Assembly: GCF_001263355.1 (NCBI RefSeq)
Contig: NZ_LGYO01000002.1
Span: 1-64,000, forward strand
DNA from: Acetobacterium bakii
GTDB taxonomy: Bacteria > Bacillota > Clostridia > Eubacteriales > Eubacteriaceae
DNA length: 64,000 bases
Direction of reading: 5' to 3'
In this document: piece by piece, positions 18,770-26,075 of the stretch
Position numbering within the stretch: position 1 is the stretch's first letter
Layout: each line of letters opens with the position of its first letter
Made by a program: the position numbers and the translations under genes
Notes under the pieces: model-generated
Told to the model about the DNA's origin: nothing
Databases searched by the model: none
What the model saw: only the letters and a program-made list of their open reading frames with translations

Positions 18770-19651
18770 TTAATTGTCAGAATATTTACTGACAACATCG
18801 TTATGAAAAGAATTTTCAGCAATGGATTTGTATCGTTGTGTGTTGTAAATATAATAAAAATGTCGTGTTATCTTCTTGTCATCAAGCACAATCAGGGTAT
18901 TGCTGTCAATATACTCTTTTACTGCCTTTTCAAAAAAATAACCGATGCCGATGCCCGATAGGATTAGCTTTATCACCATTTCATTACTATCACATTCAAT
19001 AAATGTATTGATCCGCTCCATTTTTAAAAGGTTAAGATGTTTCTTAACCTCCTGAAGGGTTGCCGATCCGTTGGTTCTTAACACAAAGTTTTGATCTTTT
19101 ATATTTTCCGGATTTTTTACCAGAAAACTATATTTTTGTTTAACACCCACCAACACCATATCCGATTCGAAGATTTTTAAAGTCTCAATATTTGGAATGT
19201 CCTTTTTTATACCTACGAAGCCAAACTTATAGAAACCATTCCTTACATTTGTATAAACATCCTGGCTATCAGTTGTTTTAATGCTGTATGTTATACTTTT
19301 ATACAATTCAGTACGCTCGTTAATCAATTCTGGCAAAATGTATTGGGCCGGGTAATTACTGGAAATCAAATCGATATGCCCTGTGCTATCATCAAGTTCA
19401 CTTTTGAAATAATGCAATAGCTCTTCGTTTTCAGTCAAAATATTTACTGCACAACTGTACAGCTTTTTTCCTTCTCGAGTTGGCATAATTTTATTATCTT
19501 GACGTTGTGTTAATATCACTCCATAATATATTTCTATGATTTTTAACTGTTTTGTAACGGCAGGTTGAGTCAAATACAATTCTTCTGCAGCTTTTGAAAT
19601 ACTTTGTTGTTTTATTACTTCAACAAATGTATTTAAATATGATACTCTCAC
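18770..19651 (-). CDS. LysR-family transcriptional regulator
   Basis: A 293-residue LysR regulator. The N-terminal winged helix-turn-helix is clear (LNTFVEVIKQQSISKAAEELY, LTQPAVTKQLKIIE split by the turn), followed by the two-lobe effector-binding domain (~90-293). It is convergent with kdpE and faces no obvious divergent partner: about 255 bases upstream comes the stop of the half-permease pair, with a decayed arsC fragment between them. The target is unknown. LysR proteins usually bind near their own promoter. Confidence 0.88.
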   Translation of the reverse strand: MRVSYLNTFVEVIKQQSISKAAEELYLTQPAVTKQLKIIEIYYGVILTQRQDNKIMPTREGKKLYSCAVNILTENEELLHYFKSELDDSTGHIDLISSNYPAQYILPELINERTELYKSITYSIKTTDSQDVYTNVRNGFYKFGFVGIKKDIPNIETLKIFESDMVLVGVKQKYSFLVKNPENIKDQNFVLRTNGSATLQEVKKHLNLLKMERINTFIECDSNEMVIKLILSGIGIGYFFEKAVKEYIDSNTLIVLDDKKITRHFYYIYNTQRYKSIAENSFHNDVVSKYSDN

Positions 19652-19748
19652 AATTACCTCCGACTATTCTTTTTAATAATAATATCATAAACTCAAATAT
19701 TTTTCTGATTAAACTTACTATTATCATTTTCGTTTTATACAAGAGGTA

Positions 19749-19834
19749 GTATTTATCTGTATACATAATTTGTGTCAAAGCCAAATCGCCGAAGAACTGG
19801 GGAGATTTCCGGAGATATTTTTGAAAGTTAATCC
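19749..19834 (+). pseudogene. arsC: Decayed fragment of an arsenate reductase gene
   Basis: This 86-base stretch aligns with bases ~22031-22122 inside the intact arsC at 22014. Shared text includes TTTATCTG-TACATAATT, GTGTC-AAGCCA and ATCGCCGAAG, differing by scattered substitutions and a few deleted bases. Translation gives VHN-LCQSQIAEELG before the frame is lost; the catalytic region had the CX5R loop. It is a leftover of a second or third arsC copy and marks the left edge of the arsenic island. Confidence 0.75.
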
Positions 19835-19906
19835 TTTTAAAGATTATTTACTTCTTTTTTTAAACTTCCCGTTTTGCAGGAATGAGTAGTATCATTCTCA
19901 CATTTT

Positions 19907-20446
19907 TTAGTCGTCAAAGTGTTCCGCATTATCATATATTTTCTTAACTTCATCCTTGGTCATGACAGCGGATAAAATAAAGGCGATGATGATAATTCCC
20001 GGAATATCAATCAGCAATCGAATCACCGCAAATTTCATGCCCAGCGAGGTTACTTCAAAGAGAAACATGGGAATCTTTGTTGTTGACCACGCCCCGATAA
20101 AAATCATAACGTTGCTGAATTTTACACCTTTTTTCATAAATACCGCCGCAATGGGGAAGGCCCCATAAAGCGGACCGGCAGCAGCGGATCCAATAAATAT
20201 GGCTAATAGAATTCCTTTTAAACCCGATCCTTCACCCATATATTTTATCATTGTTGCCCGGGGCACCCAAATGTCCAATAGCCCTAGTAACACAAAAACA
20301 GGTGGGATAACGAGGATCATTTCTTTTAAAGAAAAACCGATGACGCTGATTGCTTTCATGCCCAGTTCCATATTAAAGATAGTAAGAATTAACATGGCCC
20401 CTAATACAACTAAAAATGCTCTGTATCGTTTTAATATTTTTTTCAT
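19907..20446 (-). CDS. Half-size permease, second subunit (DUF318/ArsP-like permease family)
   Basis: A 179-residue membrane protein with about five helices and glycine-rich loops (GSAAAGPLYGAFPIA near residue 87, GAWSTTKIPMFLFEV near 117). It starts inside the stop of the preceding half-permease (ATGA, 4-base overlap), so the pair is probably one transporter made from two polypeptides. The promoter upstream of the pair carries the same operator as arsR and arsA, so its substrate is likely arsenical or another thiol-reactive metalloid. The family link is by general pattern; the usual ArsP cysteine motif is absent. Confidence 0.65.
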   Translation of the reverse strand: MKKILKRYRAFLVVLGAMLILTIFNMELGMKAISVIGFSLKEMILVIPPVFVLLGLLDIWVPRATMIKYMGEGSGLKGILLAIFIGSAAAGPLYGAFPIAAVFMKKGVKFSNVMIFIGAWSTTKIPMFLFEVTSLGMKFAVIRLLIDIPGIIIIAFILSAVMTKDEVKKIYDNAEHFDD

Positions 20447-20919
20447 GCCATCACCATTCCTATTATCAATGCGACAATAAAAGAAAATAAAAATGCCAGC
20501 ACATTTCGATAAATTGTCAATTTCTTTCCAAAATATTTAATTTCAACCGGTATGGTTACCACACCAACCATCATCAACGTTGAGATAAATGCGCCGATCT
20601 GCATATAACCTGCACCACCCTGCAACAGCAGTGCAGCCATTGGAAAGGCAACAAATCCGGGTATTAAGGTAATTGATCCAATAACAGCCGCCAGAATAAC
20701 TCCCAGCCAACCTGATTCCGTTCCGATGATCTTTGAAATCACGTCCGGATTCATGACCGCAAGTAAAAGACCCACCAGCAAAATAACAACCAAAAATTCA
20801 GGTAAAATATTTTCAAATGCTTTCCAGGCTTTCTTTAAAGCTTTTTTCGTTTTTTGCTTATCTTTATAAAATGAAACAATGAGTAACATTCCGGTAACAA
20901 CATAAAGCGTTATATTCAT
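20443..20919 (-). CDS. Half-size permease, first subunit
   Basis: A 158-residue membrane protein with about four to five helices: residues 3-16, 39-58 (FLVVILLVGLLLAVM), ~72-100 (GVILAAVIGSITLIPG-FVAFPMAAL), 105-125 and 137-157. The repeated Gly/Pro-rich loop IGSITLIPGFVAFP mirrors the loop of the second subunit, as expected of an inverted-repeat transporter split in two. Regulated by the ArsR-type operator at 21013-21044. I infer export of arsenite or an organoarsenical; a different toxic anion is possible. Confidence 0.65.
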   Translation of the reverse strand: MNITLYVVTGMLLIVSFYKDKQKTKKALKKAWKAFENILPEFLVVILLVGLLLAVMNPDVISKIIGTESGWLGVILAAVIGSITLIPGFVAFPMAALLLQGGAGYMQIGAFISTLMMVGVVTIPVEIKYFGKKLTIYRNVLAFLFSFIVALIIGMVMA

Positions 20920-21012
20920 ACATCCATGCCAACTTTCTTTTGTATTTTAATTCTAATTCATTTTCATAAACGCAGGTAAACAAAAGCATTGAAGCTGTAA
21001 CTGATAACGAGT

Positions 21013-21071
21013 ATAATCATATTCTCATATAAGCATATGATTATGTTATACCCAGTTTTTATCTTTGTCAA
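21013..21071 (-). promoter_or_regulatory. ArsR-type operator and promoter of the half-permease pair
   Basis: Leftward promoter: TTGACA at 21066-21071, 17-base spacer, TAACAT at 21043-21048. The inverted repeat ATAATCATAT (21013-21022) / ATATGATTAT (21035-21044) with a 12-base spacer overlaps the -10. The same repeat controls arsR (23111-23142) and, in compact form, arsA (25961-25975). Confidence 0.75.
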
Positions 21072-21082
21072 GCGAATTGACT

Positions 21083-21119
21083 AAAAAAATACCCAATGGC
21101 AACATCTTCTCCATTGGGT
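21083..21119 (-). terminator. Intrinsic terminator, copy 1 of a duplicated segment
   Basis: Leftward RNA: ACCCAATGG, 11-base loop, CCATTGGGT, then A and seven T residues. The hairpin, the poly-T and the promoter-operator that follows are near copies of 23111-23220. Confidence 0.8.
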
Positions 21120-21131
21120 AGTGGTAGAAAA

Positions 21132-21309
21132 TCATCTAATAAATTTTGTTTTCTCAGCTTCGATGATAAAAGATGCCACAAAATCTTCAATATTCTTGTT
21201 TGGTAACCATGTGTCTAATATTTTCTTACTGTTATCTTTTGGAAACATTTTGAGGCACAGCCGCATAATTTTTGCGGATAAATGCTCGTGTTTCTTCTTT
21301 ATTACTCAT
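21132..21309 (-). pseudogene. Frameshifted small gene, possibly an arsM (arsenite methyltransferase) remnant
   Basis: An ATG at 21309 with GGAGG 8 bases upstream opens a 25-codon frame (MSNKEETRAFIRKNYAAVPQ) stopping at 21232. A second frame, shifted by one base, runs 21248-21132 (KKILDTWLPNKNIEDFVASF). The first part resembles the extreme N terminus of SAM-dependent arsenite methyltransferases (RKNY motif) and the second resembles their extreme C terminus, so the middle would be deleted. This reading rests on memory of the family and is tentative. The good ribosome site and the terminator just downstream say it was once a real gene. Confidence 0.4.
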
Positions 21310-21547
21310 TTTACAAACCTCCATTTATGCTATTTTTAGCATCTACCTATAAGATATTATTCGAATGCTAACTTTGTTGCCTTGATAGACTTAATAAAAG
21401 CTATAAATAATTTTATACTATTGACTAAAACAGGAATTTAAATTGAATAAGTATTCTAACCTATTAAAATTTAACACAATATCCCTATCTTCCAAACCGT
21501 CATTATGCTAATATTAAATTTAAATTACTGTTCAAAGGAGTTGAGAT

Positions 21548-21985
21548 ATGTTTAAAGTATTATTTGTCTGTGTACATAATTCTGCCAGAAGCCAAATGGC
21601 TGAGGCGTTTTTAAATCGACTGGGAAAAGGGGATTTTATTGCTGAAAGTGCGGGGTTAGAACCAGCGCCCATTAATCCCCTTGTTATTAGAGCCATGAGA
21701 GAAATCGATTATGATATCAGTAAAAAAGAACCTCACTCAGTATTCGACTATTTTAACGAAGGCCGCCGTTACTCATTTATTGTAAAAGTCTGTGATCAGG
21801 AAAGCGGTCAGAAATGCCCGATCTTCCCATTAGTCTTAAAGGTTTTAGACTGGAATTTCGAAGACCCTTCAGAGTTCACCGGAACTGATGAGGAAAAATT
21901 GGAAAAGATTCGAATCCTCCGAGATAAAATTAAAGAAAATGTAATCGCGTTAATTAACGAATACAAAATGACCGCTTCGAAGTGA
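21548..21985 (+). CDS. arsC: Arsenate reductase, LMW protein-tyrosine-phosphatase fold
   Basis: A 145-residue protein with the P-loop CVHNSARSQMAEAF (Cys8, CX5R with Arg14) and the later VCDQESGQKCP segment carrying redox cysteines, then a DWNFEDPSEFTG acid motif. This is the thioredoxin-coupled ArsC family, which reduces As(V) to As(III) by a cysteine relay. AAGGAG lies 6-8 bases before the ATG. A second, divergent arsC follows 28 bases after its stop on the same strand. Confidence 0.9.
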   Translation: MFKVLFVCVHNSARSQMAEAFLNRLGKGDFIAESAGLEPAPINPLVIRAMREIDYDISKKEPHSVFDYFNEGRRYSFIVKVCDQESGQKCPIFPLVLKVLDWNFEDPSEFTGTDEEKLEKIRILRDKIKENVIALINEYKMTASK

Positions 21986-22013
21986 ATTTAAATTAACCAT
22001 TCAGGAGAAAAAA

Positions 22014-22442
22014 ATGAATAAACCCAAAGTAGCCTTTATCTGCGTACATAATTCGTGTCGAAGCCAGATCGCCGAAGCACTAGGCAAAAAATTTGCCGGG
22101 GAAGTTTTTGAAAGCTATTCCGCCGGAACCGAAACAAAACCCATAATCAATCAGGATGCAGTCCGGCTGATAAAAGAAATGTACGATCTTGATATGGAAG
22201 CAACGCAGCACTCAAAGCTGCTAAATGATCTTCCTACCATTGATATTGTCATAAAAATGGGCTGCAATGTTGTCTGCCCCTATCTTCCCAGTCAATATAC
22301 AGAAGACTGGGGATTAGAAGACCCCAGCGGTAAAAGCAATGCCGAATTCACAGTCATCATCGAGCAAATTGAAAAAAATATTAAAGACTTGGTCCAAAAA
22401 ATCAACAACAATACGATTAAGCTCAGCCAGAAATGCCATTGA
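22014..22442 (+). CDS. arsC: Arsenate reductase, second LMW-PTP-type copy
   Basis: A 142-residue protein with P-loop CVHNSCRSQIAEAL (Cys10, Arg16, plus an extra Cys in the loop), relay region IKMGCNVVCPYLP and acid motif DWGLEDPSG. AGGAG lies 5-6 bases before the ATG. Its sequence differs clearly from the first copy, so they are paralogues rather than a recent duplication; the decayed fragment at 19749 belongs to this type. Its 3' end overlaps the truncated arsP gene on the other strand by 20 bases, which points to a deletion joint. Confidence 0.9.
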   Translation: MNKPKVAFICVHNSCRSQIAEALGKKFAGEVFESYSAGTETKPIINQDAVRLIKEMYDLDMEATQHSKLLNDLPTIDIVIKMGCNVVCPYLPSQYTEDWGLEDPSGKSNAEFTVIIEQIEKNIKDLVQKINNNTIKLSQKCH

Positions 22443-22683
22443 ACCCGCCCAATATTTTCCGGGTTTTTTCCGGTGGAAAAAAACTTTGGATATAGGAAAT
22501 AATGAAAATCAATACCGATAACAGGATGAAAATTTTGATAACATCATAAATGAAAAATTGGATGCTGCCGCCCAATCGTTCCTGTGTATTCAGACCCAAA
22601 ACATTAACCACAAAAAGATTTACTAAATTGTTCAGCCACTCCATTTTCAGCAACTGGTTATTTAACCATTCAAATAGAAACAT
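22423..22683 (-). pseudogene. arsP: Truncated ArsP-type permease (N-terminal 86 residues only)
   Basis: An ATG at 22683 with GGAGA upstream starts an 86-residue frame. Its second half, FFIYDVIKIFILLSVLIFII followed by FFPPEKTRKILGG, is the typical first helix and PPEKTRKILGG loop of ArsP/DUF318 permeases. The family then has a CSCS-containing pore region and seven more helices; here the frame ends six residues later inside the 3' end of arsC. It is therefore a broken organoarsenical efflux permease, still placed directly after arsR. Confidence 0.75.
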
Positions 22684-22706
22684 AAGATCATCTCCTTTTT
22701 TTGAAT

Positions 22707-23066
22707 TTAATTTTGTATCATGTGCTTCATACAACACTGATCCAAAATTCTCTTGCTGTCCACATGCCAATTTTTATCGCTGATGAGTTGAGGATAATCA
22801 GCTAAATTATCTAAAATATCTTTTACTATACGTTCTAAAACAACATTTCCGGTCTTTAATTGATAACAAATGAACTTCTCTTTTCGTTTCGTTGTGACGA
22901 GATTTAGATCTCTAAACTTTGATAGATTTTTTGATACTGTTGGCTGCGAAACTGCTAAGATATCGCATAATTCACATACGCACAATTCCTTTTGTGCCAA
23001 TAGAATGATCATCCGAAGTCTTGTTTCATCTGACAGTATTTTATAGATGTTTACTAACTGTTCCAT
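22707..23066 (-). CDS. arsR: ArsR-family metalloid-responsive repressor
   Basis: A 119-residue winged-helix repressor: YKILSDETRLRMIILL, the metal-site helix ELCVCELCDIL (Cys pair of the alpha-3 type) and the recognition helix VSQPTVSKNLSKF. The C terminus adds DQCCMK, a further thiol pair. The ATG at 23066 is chosen over an upstream frame extension because AAAGGAG is 8-9 bases away. As(III) or Sb(III) binding should release it from the ATAATCATAT operators. It is probably autoregulated, since one operator overlaps its own promoter. Confidence 0.92.
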   Translation of the reverse strand: MEQLVNIYKILSDETRLRMIILLAQKELCVCELCDILAVSQPTVSKNLSKFRDLNLVTTKRKEKFICYQLKTGNVVLERIVKDILDNLADYPQLISDKNWHVDSKRILDQCCMKHMIQN

Positions 23067-23110
23067 CGCCGACTCCTTTCTGGTTTGGAAGTAGAACCTA
23101 AACAAGAAAT

Positions 23111-23169
23111 ATAATCATATTCCTATATAAGCATATGATTATATTACACCCGATTTTTAACTTTGTCAA
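23111..23169 (-). promoter_or_regulatory. arsR promoter and operator
   Basis: Leftward TTGACA at 23164-23169, 17-base spacer, TAATAT at 23141-23146. The perfect 10-base inverted repeat ATAATCATAT / ATATGATTAT lies at 23111-23120 and 23133-23142 and covers the transcription start. Confidence 0.8.
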
Positions 23170-23180
23170 GCAAATTCACT

Positions 23181-23220
23181 AAAAAAATACCCAATGCAGT
23201 AGTATCCTACTCCATTGGGT
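23181..23220 (-). terminator. Intrinsic terminator of the arsA-arsD operon, copy 2 of a duplicated segment
   Basis: Leftward RNA: ACCCAATG-G-AGTAG, GATA loop, CTACT-G-CATTGGGT, then seven T residues. It is longer and better paired than copy 1 at 21083-21119. Between it and the arsD stop (23221-23387) there is no clear gene. Confidence 0.85.
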
Positions 23221-23387
23221 ATTGATTCAAAATCCTCTAAAAATTCTCTATTTTCTTTGCTATCATTCATTGCAAACCTTATCGCTGGGCTATGTCTTCA
23301 CTCATAATGCCATTGCCTGTCAATAACTCATCCTTTTATCAGCACGGACCATTGACTTCATCATAAGTCCTGCTAAAAATTTATGAA

Positions 23388-23744
23388 TTATTGGGCGACT
23401 GGCTTTTGGGCTTTACTTATCAATGACTCTAATTGGTCTTCGGTCATTCCTGACCACTTTGCCAATTCAGTGTTTGAAGGGTATGCGCCTTTTTTTCTGA
23501 TTTCGCCATCTACTACCGTAACCGGAAGTGCTTCTACGCCATCATTAAGTATAATATCATTGACCGCTTTACTCATGACAAAAGCCATGGGATTTTCGGA
23601 CAAACCATATCTCACAATCGTTTTACCTTCACCGGCTAAAACATTAAGCATGGCTGATACTCTTAACAATTCAGGATCTACGCCGGGGCCGCATACGCCA
23701 GTTGAACAACACATGGCCGGATCATATATTTCTACTTTATTCAT
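23388..23744 (-). CDS. arsD: ArsD, arsenite metallochaperone
   Basis: A 118-residue protein with Cys12, Cys13 and Cys18 (AMCCSTGVCGP), the triad that holds As(III) and passes it to ArsA. The thioredoxin-like fold and ALPVTVVDGE strand match ArsD. AAAGGAG lies 8 bases before the ATG. It is the last gene of the arsA operon. The vicinal pair CC near residues 112-119 of some ArsD proteins is absent, as in many Firmicutes forms. Confidence 0.92.
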   Translation of the reverse strand: MNKVEIYDPAMCCSTGVCGPGVDPELLRVSAMLNVLAGEGKTIVRYGLSENPMAFVMSKAVNDIILNDGVEALPVTVVDGEIRKKGAYPSNTELAKWSGMTEDQLESLISKAQKPVAQ

Positions 23745-23804
23745 TGATTTTCTCCTTTATTTTTGTAATTATAGGTAGTTACCAAGTGAACTGATTTTTT
23801 GCGA

Positions 23805-24080
23805 TTAGCAGCAACCTGATTTGACACTGTCTTCGACAACCAATTCGCCGGTTTCATTTGTTTTCAGTGTGACCGTCTCTGCCTTAGGCTTCGCTTCATC
23901 GTTCATCAGCACGTTAATTTCGTTGATTAAAACTGGTTTGTCCTCTGGCTTCAGATTGGTAAATGAAAAATAAAGGGAGGTGCCGCAGCACCCTTTCTGC
24001 AGAGATGCCTGAAGGGTATCATACCCATTTGTTTTCAACAATTCTGTTATTAATACTTTTGCTTCATCTGTAATAATCAT
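23805..24080 (-). CDS. HesB/IscA-like small cysteine protein of the ars operon
   Basis: A 91-residue protein resembling the HesB/IscA A-type carrier fold: a KVLITELLKTNGYDT helix, a GCCGTSLYFSF strand and a C-terminal SGCC. The cysteines lie in two vicinal pairs (residues ~31-32 and 90-91), not in the C-x(n)-C-x-C order of iron-sulfur carriers. That pattern would suit As(III) or other soft-metal binding. It lies between arsA and arsD in one transcript. Function as a second chaperone is inference. Confidence 0.6.
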   Translation of the reverse strand: MIITDEAKVLITELLKTNGYDTLQASLQKGCCGTSLYFSFTNLKPEDKPVLINEINVLMNDEAKPKAETVTLKTNETGELVVEDSVKSGCC

Positions 24081-24119
24081 TTTGTATTCTCCTCTTTGGC
24101 AATTGCCATGTTTTTTTTA

Positions 24120-24182
24120 TTTTATCAACGCTGCTAAACAATCTAAATGCATCTGGCTTTCGTGGCAGTTAACAGCGTTTTT
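24120..24182. other. Hairpin between arsA and the HesB-like gene
   Basis: AACGCTG near 24127 and CAGCGTTTTTTT near 24169 can pair over a 35-base loop. The T run lies on the rightward strand, opposite to the operon, so it is not an obvious terminator for arsA; it may be an RNA-processing or stability structure. Confidence 0.3.
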
Positions 24183-24206
24183 TTGATCTGCTTTTATTTT
24201 AAAATC

Positions 24207-25916
24207 TTATTTCCAGGGAATCACAACATAGTTGCCTTTGGTACTTTCGGCAATTTTATCAATCCATTGTTTTTCATTGTTGGCCCGGGCTCTTAGGAAG
24301 GGATCTTTGGTGTCGGTTGCCAACAGACTGGCATTCATGACCCACCATTTGTTACTAATGCCAGCACGTTTTAAATCTTCTTCCAATCTTTGTGCTTCAA
24401 AAACAGGGGTTGATTCGGGAAGGGCCACAATCACGACTTCGGTTTCATCCTGATTTCTTAACCGGGGCAAGAGATTCATGACGGATTCCGGAATATCGGC
24501 ATTGGAACGTTCCATTTCTTTGTGATAACTTTCGGTGGAGTTTAACAATAGCAAGGTGTGACCGGTCGGTGCGGTATCGATGATAACCACGCCGTCTTCG
24601 GCTTTTTCAACCGCTTCGGCAAAGGCTCGAAAAACCGCAATTTCCTGGGTACAGGGGGAACGCAAATCTTCTTCGATATAGTCAATATCGGACTGGCTCA
24701 TATTGTTGGACTTGGCTTTACCGATGACTTCGGCGCGGTACTTTTGCAGCTCTTCGGCTTCATCAATGTTACTTACGGTAATGTTTTCCCCACCCATGGC
24801 AGCACTCATATGGCCGGCGGGATCGGTGGTGGTCAGATAAACCTTTTTGCCTAATTTTGACAGCCCCAATGCGATGGCTGCGGCTATGGTTGTTTTCCCA
24901 ACGCCGCCCTTACCCATAGTGAAGACGACTTTCTTGTTTGTTTTATCCAAATCTTCAACCAGTTTTTTCAAACCGGGCAAGTCTTTAATTTCGTTGATTT
25001 TTTCGATTTCGATGACATCATCTTCGGTGAACAACCGGCGGATATTGTCAATACCGGAGACATTGTAGGCCCGCAGCGGCAGGGTATAAATGTCCAGGCC
25101 TTTAATGCTTTCGGGGATGTTGAGTACGGCATTTTTTTGTTTTGCATAAAAAGAAGTGGCGATCGCATCGTCTTTATCAAAGTTTTCAAGGGCTCCGTTA
25201 ATAATCAGAATTTGATTGTCAACTCCGATTTCTTTTAACTCCAGAGAGGCTCTGGCCGCTTCTTCCAGAGGGGATTGCTCCGGCCGGGAAACCAGAATCA
25301 GGGTGGTCATATCTTTATCGGACAAATTAGCTACTGCTTTTTCATACATTTTCTTCTGTTCGGTTAAACCGGATAACTGACCGAGGCAGGAAGCGCCATG
25401 GGTGCTTTCATCAATAAAACTATCCCAGGCTGAGGGCAATTGCAGCATTCTCAGGGTATGGCCGGTGGGCGCTGTATCAAAAATAATGTAATCATATTCC
25501 TTATTCATGGTTTCGTCAGTGATAAATCGGGAAAATTCATTAAAGGCGGCAATCTCCACGGTACAAGATCCGGACAGCTGTTCTTCCATGCTGGCAAGAG
25601 CGGCTTCCGGCAGTTTCCCGCGATAGGGACCAACTACAGATTCCATGTATTCCGCGGCGGCTTCAATGGGATCGAGGTTGGCCACAATCAGATTCGGCAC
25701 CCCGGGGATGGGCACGCCCTGTCCGGTTAATTCGGTTTCAAACACATCCTGTAAATTTGATGCCGGGTCAGTGCTGACCAGGAATACTTTTTTTCCTTTA
25801 TCCGCAAGACTCACGGCGGTTGCACAGGCTGTCGATGTTTTACCAACCCCGCCTTTACCGGTATAAAACAAATATTTGGTTAACTTAACATTTTCGGGTG
25901 AAAAATTTTTATACAT
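24207..25916 (-). CDS. arsA: ArsA, arsenite-stimulated ATPase
   Basis: A 569-residue duplicated ATPase with two P-loops of the deviant Walker type, GKGGVGKTS at residues 20-28 and GKGGVGKTT near residue 335. DTAPTGHTLRML and DTAPTGHTLLLL are the signal-transduction motifs of each half, and SCTVEIAAF and PCTQEIAVF carry metal-site cysteines. ATG at 25916 is preferred over one at 25952 because GGAAGAAGG is 6-7 bases away. ArsA takes As(III) from ArsD and normally powers ArsB or Acr3. Neither pump is in this window, so the partner may be the half-permease pair or a distant gene. Confidence 0.94.
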   Translation of the reverse strand: MYKNFSPENVKLTKYLFYTGKGGVGKTSTACATAVSLADKGKKVFLVSTDPASNLQDVFETELTGQGVPIPGVPNLIVANLDPIEAAAEYMESVVGPYRGKLPEAALASMEEQLSGSCTVEIAAFNEFSRFITDETMNKEYDYIIFDTAPTGHTLRMLQLPSAWDSFIDESTHGASCLGQLSGLTEQKKMYEKAVANLSDKDMTTLILVSRPEQSPLEEAARASLELKEIGVDNQILIINGALENFDKDDAIATSFYAKQKNAVLNIPESIKGLDIYTLPLRAYNVSGIDNIRRLFTEDDVIEIEKINEIKDLPGLKKLVEDLDKTNKKVVFTMGKGGVGKTTIAAAIALGLSKLGKKVYLTTTDPAGHMSAAMGGENITVSNIDEAEELQKYRAEVIGKAKSNNMSQSDIDYIEEDLRSPCTQEIAVFRAFAEAVEKAEDGVVIIDTAPTGHTLLLLNSTESYHKEMERSNADIPESVMNLLPRLRNQDETEVVIVALPESTPVFEAQRLEEDLKRAGISNKWWVMNASLLATDTKDPFLRARANNEKQWIDKIAESTKGNYVVIPWK

Positions 25917-25960
25917 AACATTTCCTTCTTCCTTATATGATCCTAAATTCATATTACTTT

Positions 25961-25997
25961 ATAATCATATGATAACTCATTCATGTGAATTTGTCAA
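25961..25997 (-). promoter_or_regulatory. arsA operon promoter with compact ArsR operator
   Basis: Leftward TTGACA at 25992-25997, 17-base spacer, TATCAT at 25969-25974. The palindrome ATCATATGAT (25964-25973), within ATAATCATATGATAA, covers the -10. Its half-site equals that of the arsR and permease operators but without the 12-base spacer. A second small repeat ATTCATGTGAAT lies in the spacer. Confidence 0.7.
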
Positions 25998-26075
25998 CCT
26001 TAATTCTTCATTTATTAAAATATTCTTAATTATTTCTTCCTTATTCATGCGACTATATCAAGTGTTATTTTGTAA

